Shown: one piece after another, positions 1 through 10,429 of the stretch | How positions within the stretch are numbered: position 1 is the stretch's first letter | Layout: every line of letters begins with the position of its first letter | Source: Gadus chalcogrammus | Lineage: Eukaryota; Chordata; Actinopteri; Gadiformes; Gadidae | Reading direction: 5' to 3' | NCBI RefSeq assembly: GCF_026213295.1 | Contig: NC_079412.1 | Coordinates: 7,481,969-7,545,968, forward strand | DNA: 64,000 nucleotides | The notes under the pieces: model-generated | What the model was told of the DNA's origin: nothing | The model's database searches: none | The model's input: only the letters and a program-made list of their open reading frames with translations | Program-made: the position numbers and the translations under genes

Positions 1-620
1 CACTAGTAATAACAAAAGCATAACAAAAGCATAAACAAACTCAAATTAACTTATTTATAGTACAAACGAGAAAATAAACATAAAAGTCATGTTATTTTAT
101 ATTAAGCAAACAAACTAAATAAATGTTTTACAATTAAATCTAAGAACTGCATAGCTCCAACACATATAATTAATAATATAGTTTCTAAATGTATTTATAC
201 TCACTTAGTGTGAAACCTTGACCTGTTTCGATGAACACAAAATGGATATCATGGCAACCGTATTTTCCGCACTATAAGGCGCACCGGAGAATAAGCCGCA
301 GCAGCTAAATTGAATGATGTGTACATATATAAGCCGCACTGGACTATAAGCCGCAGGTGTTTTAATATTTAATAACCATTAGGGCTGGCCCGAATGCCAT
401 TTTTCAGGCTTCGAATAGGCCTACTCGTTGGTTTTTCTGAGCGAATATTAGTTCCAGAAAAAAACACCATCAAAAACAACATTAATAATCCCTATATACT
501 CCCTGGAACCGATTTTGACAGTATCTGCATATTTTGTTGAATATTTAATAGCTTTTGAACGTTAATTAGTAGGCCTAAGTAGGTTGAAGTTCCTTAGTTT
601 TTCCCCGTGAAAGCAAACAG
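1..620. other. AT-rich intergenic DNA with a repeat fragment
   Basis: No coding region is recognisable. Positions 268-305 and 328-356 carry repeated 'ataagccgca' / 'actataag' blocks of the kind found in old non-autonomous DNA transposons of fish. The rest is AT-rich sequence in which I see nothing. Confidence 0.4.
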
Positions 621-650
621 CTGTTGTTCCGTTCCAAATCAGCTGTCCTC

Positions 651-840
651 TGCCGGGGTCATCCCTATGTTCCCCGGGTCCTATGTTCCCCGGGTCCTAT
701 GTTCCCCGGGTCCTATGTTCCCCTGGTCCTATGTTCCCCGTTTTTCCCAAAAAGGGTCCTATGTTCCCCGGTAGCCATACATACCGGGGAGCATAGGACC
801 CTATTTGGGAAAAGCGGGGAACATAGGACCCTGTTCTGGG
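651..840. repeat. 16-bp minisatellite with inverted copies
   Basis: The unit GGGTCCTATGTTCCCC occurs four to five times head to tail from about 676 to 740 and again near 754-770. It then reappears in inverted orientation (GGGGAACATAGGACCC and variants) at about 785-801 and 815-831. The block can therefore fold into a long hairpin whose arms are themselves tandem repeats. A short open frame across it is a by-product of the repeat. Confidence 0.85.
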
Positions 841-859
841 ACGTTATAATGATTGGCAT

Positions 860-2290
860 TCATGTTCCAATGGTGCCTTTTTTTTTCTAGAATGGTTTTT
901 TTTCGGTAAAAAAAAAAAATTGTTTTAATCCAACAGGAAAAGGCTTGCTTAACAAAGCATGGAACATGAGATTTACCTGTATAACTACTGTATTAACAGC
1001 CTATAAAATAAAAATACACAAGGATGCACAGAAAACATGTACCTTTAAAATTGCACTGACTCCTAACCCTAACCCAGTGTTTCAACCTAAATGCAAATCT
1101 TCATACATGCATGTCACCAGAGTTCTACACAAGGGTCAAAGACGAGACGCTCATTTTTTTGTGAACATGAGGATGAAATACATTTAAAAGTTTAAATTTG
1201 AGAAAAATCGATCAAATCATTTTCAAACATCATTTTCTTCAAGACCAAATCTAAAAGTTCTGGTTTCATCCAATTTTGTGAGAATATTAAGAGAATAATG
1301 GTAAAATTGTCAACATGATGTAACCATTAAAACTTAGTACCAAGTTATAAAACTTAAAATGTGAAATTCCCTTCAAAATGACCTTGAATATACTTTGGCA
1401 TAATCTTACACAAGTACTTTCTAATACTAAATAATAGTAGTGAAACATCATTGTTTAGAATATTTTAATTAATAAGGGGAATCATGTCTGCAAGGTCAAC
1501 CTCTTGAAATGTCAAGTGGTGTAACCGCATTTTAGGGGCCATTTTGTAAATATTGTGCCAGAAGATCATGTGACAGGATATGATGTCACAGAGAAGGACC
1601 CCTGAAGACACTGACTGCTACAAGTCAAGGTTAGTAACTCTCTCTGAAATTTTACATAATTAAGCTTTTTTAAGCCATGGCCAGGCTTGTTAAGGTTACA
1701 TGTCAAATGGTATGACCTCGGTAAAAAAAATATTAAACAATTTTTATCAAAGTTATTATATTTAATGTAAAACATGTGTTTAAATGTTCACACCAAGGTT
1801 AAGTGTTGACCTAGGTGTCCTTAATAATGCCTGCAAATTTTGGTTTTAAACTGAAATGTCAAATGGTGTAACCGGTTACACCATTTGACATCCTCCTAAA
1901 AAGGAAGATGTCAAATGGTGTAACCGGTTACACCATTTGACATTTCAATTAAAAAACAAAATTAGAGGGCCAAATTGATAAATTTAGGGCCAAAAGCTAT
2001 ATATGTGATGCTGATTATAATATTTTTTTATAGTTTAAATAGTGACTCCTACTGTTCAATATAAACAGCAGGTTAAAATGTGGGGTTTTTTCTCCATGAA
2101 TTTATCGATAGATTAATTGTTTGTTTATTTGTATTTGTTTAATTATTCATTTGGTTAATTATTTATGTATATATCTAAATATGTATTTATTAATCCATTC
2201 ATTCATTTGAATTCACATTTCTATAATACTGTACATTGTAGCCTATGTAAGCCTATGTAATGCAAACAATAAGCTTTCTATCCTCTTGTC
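860..2290. other. Left flank of a transposon-like element
   Basis: AT-rich DNA with no convincing gene. It contains copies of the motif TGTCAAATGGTGTAACC and variants (1510-1526 one mismatch, 1701-1717 two mismatches) and two perfect palindromes described separately. The same motif lies on the far side of the pseudogene at 2300-4712, so I read this stretch as the subterminal region of that element. No clear terminal inverted repeat was found by eye. Confidence 0.4.
1857..1942. repeat. Two perfect 34-bp palindromes in tandem
   Basis: Positions 1857-1890 and 1909-1942 are identical perfect palindromes. Each is made of TGTCAAATGGTGTAACC followed by its exact reverse complement. They are separated by 18 bp (1891-1908). 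The 17-bp half-site recurs as single copies at 1510-1526, 1701-1717, 5118-5134 and, inverted, 5441-5457, so this looks like a protein-binding site cluster of the surrounding element. Confidence 0.9.
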
Positions 2291-2299
2291 CCTTAACAG

Positions 2300-4712
2300 A
2301 TGGCTCTTTCAAGTAAAGAAAAGGTGGCTCGCCACAGAGCACGACTCAATGCAGACCCTGCTGCAAGGGCCACTTACCTGGCCAAAAGAAAGGAAAGGTA
2401 GTACACACATGCGTAAATACACACACACACGTTTCATGTGAAGGACTGCCAGTGTAAAGTCAGTGATGTAGATGTTCTGAAAGGCTAGTGGAAATGAGAA
2501 GTGTGAGGTGGTAATGAAGGATAAGTTTTAGTTCTAGACATAAAAGGCTAATTGTTTTTTTTTCTGTTGTACTCTTAGTTATCAAAGGAGGAAAAGAGAG
2601 GGAAAAATTACGAACACCCCAGTAGCGGCACTGCCAAAGCAAAAACAGAGGAAGTTGAGGGAAAAGTGGAGGCAGTCGCAGAGACAGTACAGGAACGCAC
2701 ACAGGGTACTTGCCGATGTGCTGAACCTGACTCCTCCATCACTAAATTCGTCAGCGGATGATGGCCCTCCTCAGCCCATAGGAAACCTTGACCATGACTA
2801 AGTACAGCCAGAGAGACCACAGGCCTCATCGACTCTGTTAAGGCCAGCACAGACAAGTGTCAGCAAACAACACAGCGCAGCAATGAAGGAGAAGCAGAGG
2901 CTGAGTTCTGAGCTCCGTAGAGTAAAGAAGGAGCTTACGGTAGCGAAAACGAAGGCAGAAAAGCTGCAAAGAAAACTGGAAAGACAAAAGAAAGAAAGAA
3001 AAGAGCAGAAAGTCAGTGAGAAGAACAAACAGAGGGACAAAAAGAAAATCTCTGAGAAGAGAAAGGAGCACGTGGTCAGATATCTGTGTAGGGATGAGAG
3101 TAGCCGCATGTTGCCTGGCAAAAAAGATACCGTCACAAAGAACAAAACCAAAAAGCAAAGGAGAGTGCTGCTTCACTCCTTGAAAGATTTACATAGCAGC
3201 TACTCTGAAACCGCATTGAGGCACCACAAAGTATCATATAGACAGTTCCTTAGATACTGCCCATTTTACGTGACTCCTCCCAAAGAGTCCGACCGAAACA
3301 CGTGCGCATGCTATGACCACCAAAATTTTAAACTAATAGTGGACAAATTACAGCAGAAAGGAATCATACTGACAAACAGTGTATCTGAACTGCTGGCGCT
3401 CATTGCCTGTGATACTTCCAGGATGCAATGTATGTATCGCATGTGTGCGAAATGTTGCTATGATGAAGTGGCGTTTGAGGGCCCTCTGGATGACCAAGTT
3501 CTGACATGGGAGCAGTGGGAACGCGTAGTGACGAGAGAGGAGGGGAAAACTTTTACCAAGTTTAAGTTAGCCATGAAGAGTGGTAAGACCGAAGACCTTC
3601 TTGCTCTTTTGAACAAGCAGCTGAGCACCATGACGAGGCATCAGTTCAACTGGCTCCATCAAGCTAGATCAATGAGGGAGTTGAAAGAAACTCTGCGCCC
3701 AGATGAACTGTGTGTTCACATAGATTTCTCAGAGAATTACAGCTGCAAGTTAAATACCGAAGTCCAGGCTTTTTACTTTGCTGGCAGCCGCAAGCAGGCT
3801 ACCCTGCACACCTGCGTAGTATACACAGCCAATGGAACCCACACCTATGCCACCATCTCTGACTGACTCCGCCATGATGAGCGTCCGGTGTGGGCCCATT
3901 TGGAGCCAGTGTTGAGGGATGCCATTGCTAGGAGTGAAATACCACCTTCCTCCCTCCATGTCTTCAGCGATGGACCTGTTACCCAATATAGGAACAGGAA
4001 GAATTTTTACCTCCTCAGCACTTTGCCCTCTCTGAGCGGATTCCAGAAGATCAGCTGAAATTTTAGTGAAAAGGCACATGGGAAAGGCGCCCCTGATGGA
4101 GTTGGTGGGGCTGTAAAGCGCCTTGCAGATACAGCGGTGCAGAGAGGGAAAAGCTTACAGTCTCCTGAGGACTTTTACCAATTTCTAAAAGACCAGACAT
4201 CAAGTGTCAAATATTTTTGGATTTCTGAGGATGCCATTGAAAGGTATGATGACAAAGTCCCAGCAGTTGTCCCTGCTGTGAAGGGTACGATGAAACTACA
4301 CCAGGTGACCTGCGAGAAGCCAGCCTCAATCCGCTACAGGGACATTTCCTGTTTCTGTGCGAGGCCTGCTATTTGCAGGTGCTATAATCCATCAGCGGTA
4401 GATTTCAGTGATCTCCCCTCAACATCAGTTGGCCTTGAAGATCAAAGAGGGAAGTTTGCTCTGGTCAAATATGAGGGTAAACCGTTTGTAGGACAGATTC
4501 TTCAGGTGGTGGGTGATGAGGTTCAGGTTTCTTGCATAAAACAGCTAAATGGCAAAAATGTTTTCACCTGGCCTGACCCACCTGATGACCTCTTCTACTA
4601 CCAGTCTGATGTGCTCCACATGTGTGCTGAACCAGAGCCTGTGAACTGCCGCCATTCAAAGCTCACAGTAGATGACTGGAAACAATTTCAGTCTCACAGC
4701 CATAAGCTATGA
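2300..4712 (+). pseudogene. Transposase-like gene, unnamed family, three in-frame stops
   Basis: Exon 1 (2300-2397, ATG at 2300, donor GT at 2398) and exon 2 (acceptor AG at 2577-2578, coding from 2579) join in phase into one long frame ending at 4712. Stops TAA at 2799, TGA at 3864 and TGA at 4056 interrupt it with no frameshift. The N-terminus is basic with an 'ADPAARATYLAKRKERY' motif, followed by a Lys/Glu-rich coiled coil (about 2883-3080), a Cys-rich stretch (CMYRMCAKCCYDE), then HIDFSENYSCK, VFSDGPVTQYRNRKNF and HGKGAPDGVGG, and a Cys-rich C-terminus (CFCARPAICRC). Strand-D, strand-D and a helix after it suggest an RNase-H-fold transposase, but this is inference. A second copy at 46983-48924 shows Trp at the 4056 stop, so TGG became TGA. 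I recall similar uncharacterised proteins in fish and cnidarians but cannot name the family. Confidence 0.7.
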
Positions 4713-4822
4713 TATTTTTCCCACAATAATTTTCTTGTCAGGATAGGGATGTTTGTGTTCACAACCTATTTGTGACACTGTTAATGTATATGAATTGTTG
4801 TAAAATGAAATGTTTACACTCA

Positions 4823-4824
<2 letters not shown>

Positions 4825-4892
<68 letters not shown>
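4825..4892. repeat. (AC)n microsatellite
   Basis: Nearly pure AC/CA dinucleotide run of about 68 bp. It is followed at about 4907-4965 by three imperfect copies of a 'tgttcattcatcactg' unit. Open frames across the run are artefacts of its composition. Confidence 0.95.
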
Positions 4893-4895
<3 letters not shown>

Positions 4896-4979
4896 GCACA
4901 CTGTTTGTTCATTGTCCGCTGTTCATTCATCACTGTTCACTGTTCATTCATCACTGTTTGTTCATTGTTTTGGTAAATT

Positions 4980-5840
4980 AATATAATATGAAAAATAATA
5001 TGAGAACATATTAAAACATTAATTAATTTTACCTTGATGACTTTATTTGTTTTTTTCTGTGTCTGTTACTTATTCTTTGGCTGTATAAGCAATATGGTCA
5101 TTTGGGGTAACCGTTTATGTCAAGTGGGGTAACCACTATTTTTCACAAAAATCTCATATTGTACAAAAAAGTTAATATGGATGAGACTTCAGCATTCTAC
5201 TACACTATAACAATGTGTTTTTAAACCATTTTTACCCAACTGGTCAAGGAATAGGCAGAAAACATTAATGTTTACAACATACTGTCCTGCTCAGTACAAC
5301 AAAAATCTAATATAATCTAAATCTAAAAATAATTATAATAACTATTTCATGTGATATTTAAAAATGTATTACTTGTTTTCATGAGTACACTTACATAGAA
5401 TCTAGGAGGGTGAAATATTGAATATTTGTCATTTATTTATGGTTACACCATTTGACAATATAAAGGGCCATTAGTTCTTTATTTGGGTAAAAATGTCATG
5501 TCAAATACTATGAAACCAACAGAAATGCAAAATATACATTCTAACGGTCCTTGGGCATGTTGTTTTAATAGGTTTGAAACATATTTTTGAAATGGTCATC
5601 ATGCCAAACCTTTTGTCACTGACCCACAAACAAAATAAAGAAATGCATCATGGCTCAAAATATTAATTCATATTATACTATGAGTAAATTCCACATTGAC
5701 CTCCTTGTCATGCTTTTGAAAGTAAAATAAGCTGATGCAAATCCACTGTAAACACTAGTCAAGACATTTACCTGTGCAGTGAGATAATTGGCCTACAGAT
5801 TTGCTATACAACTGAAATTATCAATAAGGCTAAAATAAAT
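4980..5840. other. Right flank of the unnamed transposase element
   Basis: AT-rich DNA without a gene. It carries further copies of the element's motif: a variant at 5096-5112, TGTCAAGTGGGGTAACC at 5118-5134, an exact inverted copy at 5441-5457 and a degenerate one near 5499. This mirrors the left flank and puts the element's approximate extent at 1.5-5.5 kb. From 5530 to 5840 I see nothing specific. Confidence 0.4.
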
Positions 5841-5854
5841 TATTCATGTGTTAC

Positions 5855-6751
5855 AGATTCCTGGCTAGTGGTGATTTGTTTCGAACGATCGCCAACAGCT
5901 TTCGGATCAGGGCCTCCACCGTGGCTTCCATCGTCTCGGATGTGGTCACGGCTATTTGGGACTGCCTGGTGGAGGAGTTCATGGCTGTGCCCACTGCAGA
6001 GGAGTGGAGAGTGGTTGCAGAGCGGTTCGAGGAGCGGTGGAACTTCCCTCTCTGCTGTGGTGCCATCGATGGGAAGCATGTAGTTCTGAAGGCCCCTGCG
6101 AACTCCGGTTAGCAGTTCTTCAACTACAAGGGAAAGTTTTCCATCGTTCTCTTGGCAGTTGTCGATGCAGACTACTGCTTCCGGGTCATCGATGTGGGGG
6201 GCTACGGGAGAACCAGTGATGGAGGAATTCTGGCCAACTCTGAGTTTGGTCAGGCCCTCCACGCTGGCGATCTCGAGCTCCCTGCTGACAGAGCACTGCC
6301 GGGGGCTGAGCACAGAGGACCCCTGCCTCATGTGTTTGTAGCGGACGAGGCCTTTCCGCTACGGACCAACCTCATGAGGCCATTCCCCGGACGCGTCCTC
6401 CCACCAGAGCGGTGCGTCTTTAACTACCATCTGTCCCGGGCTCGGTTGGTGGTGGAGGACGCATTTGGCATCCTCTCCTCTCAGTGGCGGATCTACCGGA
6501 GGGTCATCGAGGTCCGTCCTGAGCTGGCAGAGAGATGCATCAAGGCCACCTGTGTGCTCCACAATTTCCTCCGCAGAACAGCACCAACAGCAGCAGTGAG
6601 GGAGTGCATCCCGGGTGGTGCTGTGGAGCCTCTGCCAAGGCTGGGGAGAGGGGCTGCAAACAACGCCGGGAGAGAGGCCATTCGGATCCGCGAGACCTTC
6701 ACCTCCTACTTCTCTGAAGAAGGAACCGTCTCGTGGCAGGACGACATCTAG
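5855..6751 (+). pseudogene. PIF/Harbinger (HARBI1-like) transposase, one stop, N-terminus absent
   Basis: A 3' splice site (ttacag) ends at 5854 and opens a frame of about 298 codons. Family hallmarks are LASGDLFRTIAN, CGAIDGKHVVLK (first catalytic Asp), VADEAFPLR (the GDxxYPL block, second Asp), VVEDAFGIL (catalytic Glu) and CVLHNFLRR. All three DDE positions are present. One nonsense codon, TAG at 6110-6112, lies where relatives read '...SGSQFFNYKG'. The N-terminal exon, usually about 100 residues, is not recognisable upstream, so the copy is dead on two counts. GC content is well above the flanks. It converges with a MADF gene at 6918-7630, the normal two-gene arrangement of this superfamily. 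Confidence 0.9.
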
Positions 6752-6917
6752 TGCAGTGCACAAGCAACCCCAAAATGGCTCTATTAAGAGCCACCCACTC
6801 AAAACATAAGCGGCAATTCCTTCATTAGCACGATTCTGGAGACAGAATCGTGCAGCACTATAAACCTTTTCTCAATACAGAATGTGGCCATAATGCAGAA
6901 GCTGTATACGTATACGT

Positions 6918-7630
6918 TCACTTCAACAAACCTGTATTGTGCGATGGCCCTGCTGCTGCTGCTGCCTCATCACGCTCCTCATCTGCTTCTCTTACACCTG
7001 AAGTCTCTGCAGCCCCGTCAGCCTCTATCTCTACCTCTATCTCTGCATACCGAGGAAGGTTGCTGCTGGTCTCCCTCGGTGTGACAAGGGAGTCGAGGAA
7101 GGACAGGACAGTAAAGAACTTCCATTTCTTCCCTATCCTTGCCGCTGACCCGCTCCTTTTTCCCTCCTCTTTCTCCCTCCTTTTCTCCCTCATGTATCTG
7201 TCCCAGAGGGACTTCCATTTCCTGCGACATACGTCCACTGGCAAGAACATAATATACATATTAAGTTGTGTAGCCTGCTGGTGTAAAAATAGCCTGCTGG
7301 TGTAAAAATGTAAGCATTCTTGAATATGTGTACAGCATGAATATATAATCAAACATATACATATACAGAGAGCAAGCGGGACAGTCTGTTGTAGTAGTAT
7401 CACTTTATATTAGTGCTCACTGGTGCTACCGCTAACCGGCGCGAACTTGTATCATAGTAAACACAACCGATAGCTGAAACCAAGCAAAATACAAATTATT
7501 CACTCAACTTACCAGGAATCCCCGTCTCCTCGCCAACGACGACCCACGCCTGCTCCTTTTTAATTTTGTCCCTGTACGACACCAACAGGACAGATTGACC
7601 ACACACCGCCACTATAAGTGCGTCTTCCAT
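6918..7630 (-). CDS. MADF (Myb/SANT-like) protein of a Harbinger element, two exons, intact
   Basis: On the minus strand, exon 1 runs 7630-7513 (ATG at 7630, donor GTAAGT at 7512) and exon 2 runs 7237-6918 (acceptor TTGCCAG, stop TGA). They join in phase to give 145 residues. Exon 1 encodes MEDALIVAVCGQSVLLVSYR and exon 2 opens with DVCRRKWKSLWDRYMREKR, together a MADF-type trihelix. The tail is acidic with EIEVEIEADG, as in DNA-binding accessory proteins of PIF/Harbinger elements, which recruit the transposase to its ends. No stop or frameshift is seen, although the adjacent transposase is broken. It may be supplied to related elements in trans, or be recently silenced. Confidence 0.8.
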
Positions 7631-7639
7631 TGCTTCTTT

Positions 7640-8125
7640 CTGCTTCTGTGTCTGCGTATTAAGCGTCTTAGAGTACCATATTAAGCGCTATATAAATTTC
7701 ATTTATTATTATTATTATTATTCTGTTCTGTCTCCCAGTGACTTCGGGTCAAGCTCAACGCTGATTGGCTATCGCGGCTAAGCGTCACGCGTTGGAGCGT
7801 TGGAAGTTCAACTTTTTGAACTCCGGGCGTTGGTGCGTTGGGCGCGTTACTGCGTTTACGTGCGTAATTACGTGCGTCTGCCGCGTCTAAAGGCCCATTC
7901 ACCCCCTACGGTAAATACGGATACGGACAGTTTCGTCCGGTCCCGGAGGTGTTTCGTCCGTAAATGGGTCCGTCGCCTCTGAGCTTACGAATCCGGAGTG
8001 CTCCGGGAGAACCGGAGCAATGCCACCGGAAATCGAGGCGGCAGCATAGAGTCAAAAGTCAGACCATTCGCGAAAATAGATAGAGTAGTATAATATCTGA
8101 TAGAGATATATATATATATATATAT
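7640..8125. other. LINE-like tail and GC-rich MITE-like DNA
   Basis: Positions 7688-7723 read 'agcgctatataaat...' followed by (ATT)n, the typical 3' end of fish L2-type retroposons. Positions 7760-8035 are GC-rich with repeated 'gcgttg/gcgttac/gtgcgt' and 'atacggatacgga...cgtccg' blocks resembling Harbinger-type terminal regions. No gene is visible. The stretch ends in a (TA)n run that was the target of the following LTR element. Confidence 0.45.
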
Positions 8126-8499
8126 TGTGGCATCCCGCCCCATAAGCCTCGGCCCGGACCAGCCCGAGGGTTGGTCCTGGACGGCGTGTACCGCCGTCAC
8201 CCACCAGACGGCGACCGAGAGCAGCCCTTTCGCCTCCCCAATCAGCGGTATGAGAGACGCCTGGCTGGACAGCCAGGGAGACTCTTTAAAAGGAGCAGGT
8301 GGACAGACAAGAGAGGGAGAGCTAGGAAGAAGGAAGCGCTCGGGTCCACGAGCAGCTAGAGGCCCACGGAAGCCCTAGAGACCGCGAGTACCCTGGTTGA
8401 TTTAAGTTGTATATAATAAATGCCTTGAATGTCTTTAACCTTCGATAAACACGTCGTTTGTACCGGTAACCCGGCTCATTCAAGGAGCGGGTTGCCACA
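8126..8499 (+). repeat. 5' LTR of the short gypsy-like element
   Basis: 374 bp, bounded by TGTGGCA/TGCCACA. It contains a 'tataataaat' box near 8409-8418 that may serve as a poly(A) signal. It is 9 bp longer than its partner. Confidence 0.9.
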
Positions 8500-8521
8500 T
8501 ATGGTGGAGAATGCAGGCAAC

Positions 8522-9430
8522 ATGAAGATCCCACTACGACCCCCCGGTACAGACGCCGCCGCCGCCGCAAGAGACGCCGCGGCCGCAAGAGACGCCGCCG
8601 CCGCAAGGGACGCCGCCGCCGCAAGGGACGCTGCCGCAGCCGCAAGGGACGCTGCCGCAGCCGCAAGGGACGTCGCCGCTGCCGCAAGAGACGCCGCCGC
8701 CGCCGCAAGAGACGCCACCGCAAGAGACGCCGCAGCCGCCGCAAGAGACGCCGCCGCCGCCGCCGCAAGGGACGCCGCCGCTGCCGCTGGCGCCGCAGCA
8801 GGAGACGAGGCCGCAGAGCGAGCAAGGGCCGCAGAGCGAGCAAGGGCCGCAGAGCGAGCAAGGGCCGCAGAGCGAGACCGGGACGGGACGTTGCCGTCAG
8901 CCTACGCGGACGTGGGGATGGGCCGGCCCGGTATGCTGGCGACCTACTGGGCACGGACGACGTCCCGGAGCCCGACCATACCAGCAAGGGTTATGAACCA
9001 GGACACGCAGGCCATATTGGACACTGGCAGCTTGGTCACCCTCCTCCGCACCAACTTGGTGGGAGGGAGGGAGGGGAAACCCATGGAGGTAGCCTGCGTG
9101 CACGGGGACATACGGACCTATGAGACCCGCCATGTGGTCATCCGGACACCACGCGGGGTGTTCACGGCTCGTGTAGGGGTTGTTCCCCACCTCCCGGTAC
9201 CGCTCCTCATCGGGACGGACTGCCCGATTTTCCGTCGGCTTTGGGACCCGGCACTAGAGTCCCGGGGCAGGAGAGATGCGGCCGCCACCGCGGCAGGAGA
9301 TGCAGCCGGGGACGACGCTGCCGGAGACGGCGCTGCCGAGGCCTTGTCCCGAAGGGATTCCTGCCTGCGCGGGACCTGTCTACCCGGGGCTTGGACAAAG
9401 GGTGGAGGAGTGTGGCATCCTGCCCCGTAA
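8522..9430 (+). CDS. Ala/Arg/Asp-repeat plus retroviral-type aspartic protease ORF
   Basis: The ATG at 8522 lies just after the 5' LTR and the frame stays open for 302 residues, ending inside the 3' LTR. Residues about 12-120 are a low-complexity array of AAARD-type units, turning into RAAERA units, encoded by imperfect GCC/GCA-rich 12-18-bp repeats. The second half has ILDTGSLVTLL, the DTG active-site loop of a retropepsin, and LLIGTDCPIF, the matching C-terminal ILG-like strand. This fits the protease of a Ty3/gypsy Gag-Pol polyprotein. The repeats sit where Gag would be, so the ORF is a deletion product. Whether it is translated is unknown. Confidence 0.75.
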   Translation: MKIPLRPPGTDAAAAARDAAAARDAAAARDAAAARDAAAAARDAAAAARDVAAAARDAAAAARDATARDAAAAARDAAAAAARDAAAAAGAAAGDEAAERARAAERARAAERARAAERDRDGTLPSAYADVGMGRPGMLATYWARTTSRSPTIPARVMNQDTQAILDTGSLVTLLRTNLVGGREGKPMEVACVHGDIRTYETRHVVIRTPRGVFTARVGVVPHLPVPLLIGTDCPIFRRLWDPALESRGRRDAAATAAGDAAGDDAAGDGAAEALSRRDSCLRGTCLPGAWTKGGGVWHPAP

Positions 9431-9775
9431 GCCTCGGCCCGGACCAGCCCGAGGGTTGGTCCTGGACGGCGTGTACCGCCGTCACCCACCAGACGGCGAC
9501 CGAGAGCAGCCCTTTCGCCTCCCCAATCAGCGGTATGAGAGACGCCTGGCTGGACAGCCAGGGAGACTCTTTAAAAGGACAGACAAGAGAGGGAGAGCTA
9601 GGAAGAAGGAAGCGCTCGGGTCCACGAGCAGCTAGAGGCCCATGGAAGCCCTAGAGACCGCGAGTACCCTGGTTGATTTAAGTTGTATATAATAAATGCC
9701 TTGAATGGCTTTAACCTTCGATAAACACGTCGTTTGTACCGGTAACCCGGCTCATTCAAGGAGCGGGTTGCCACA
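9411..9775 (+). repeat. 3' LTR of the short gypsy-like element
   Basis: 365 bp, nearly identical to 8126-8499 apart from a missing 9-bp block after 'tttaaaagga'. It begins directly after a purine-rich tract and is followed by the ATAT target duplication. Confidence 0.9.
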
Positions 9776-10165
9776 ATATATATAGTATTTGACGTTTTGT
9801 ACTTGTATTATACTATATACCTGACATTTGTATTTTATTGTCTATTGTTAATGTTCCCCTGCTCTGGCAATGCGTTGTAACTGGTCATTTAAAAACATTT
9901 TGAGGAGATAATCTGCGGGTTGGTGAGGGGTGTCGCATGCCACCGCACACTTTTTGCACTTTTTTTTGTCGATTTCGGATGAAGCAAAGCAAAATCATCT
10001 CTACAGATGTCATGTTTGCGATTGTCGATGCCGTTAATTTGTGAAACGACAGTCACTGCCCTCTAGATGATTTATTGCGTAACATCCATAACAACGCTGA
10101 AACCAGACGGAGGTATGAAGGGTAGCTTCGGGGGCAACGTTTGGGGCGACGGACGAATTAGAATA
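9776..10165. other. Non-coding AT-rich stretch
   Basis: No gene, clear repeat boundary or structured element is recognisable between the LTR element and the Harbinger exon fragment. Confidence 0.5.
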
Positions 10166-10372
10166 AATAACTTGCCAGACAGAGGGTGGCTGCCCTTCAT
10201 CTCCTGCGCTGTAGGCGGGCAAGGAGAAGACGAGGGGTTTGGGTGCACCCCATCAATGAACAACAAGAACAGGGGGTATGCCACAATCTGGTCCAGGAGC
10301 TCCGTGCAGATCCTGAGAGGCACGCCAATATTTCAATTCGCCACCAAGTGTGCAATGGCAGAACTATATGGT
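10166..10372 (+). pseudogene. PIF/Harbinger transposase first-exon fragment
   Basis: The forward frame contains RRRRGVWVHPINEQQEQGVC and HNLVQELRADPERHANI, matching the conserved N-terminal exon of fish Harbinger transposases (WVHPIN..RE....LVQELR.D..RH). The frame is interrupted shortly afterwards and no DDE domain follows. It is a stray first exon, separate from the transposase at 5855-6751, which lacks this very part but lies on the far side of an LTR element. Frames on the opposite strand here are shadows. Confidence 0.75.
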
Positions 10373-10429
10373 GCAGCCTATATGATGACCTATAATCTAG
10401 TTATTATCCCTCTCTGGTATACTCTTTTG

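Larger units (their letters stand above)
8126..9775 (+). mobile_element. Short LTR retrotransposon, Ty3/gypsy-like, protease only
   Basis: Two LTRs, 8126-8499 and 9411-9775, start TGTGGCA and end TGCCACA. They differ by a 9-bp indel near 8298 and a few substitutions, so the insertion is young. A 4-bp target duplication ATAT lies at 8122-8125 and 9776-9779. A purine-rich tract (about 9392-9410) precedes the 3' LTR, and a possible primer site starts at 8503. The 911-bp internal part has no RT, RNase H or integrase, so the element cannot be autonomous. Confidence 0.9.

Noticed and set aside
1066..1078. Interstitial telomere repeat (ctaaccctaaccc)
   Set aside because: Only about two units; too short to call.
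2460..3176. Several minus-strand frames (Leu/Phe/Ser-rich) at the first pseudogene
   Set aside because: Antisense of the Lys/Glu-rich coiled-coil coding strand.
8322..8987. Arg/Leu-rich minus-strand protein opposite the LTR element
   Set aside because: It is the antisense shadow of the Ala-Arg-Asp trinucleotide-rich ORF.
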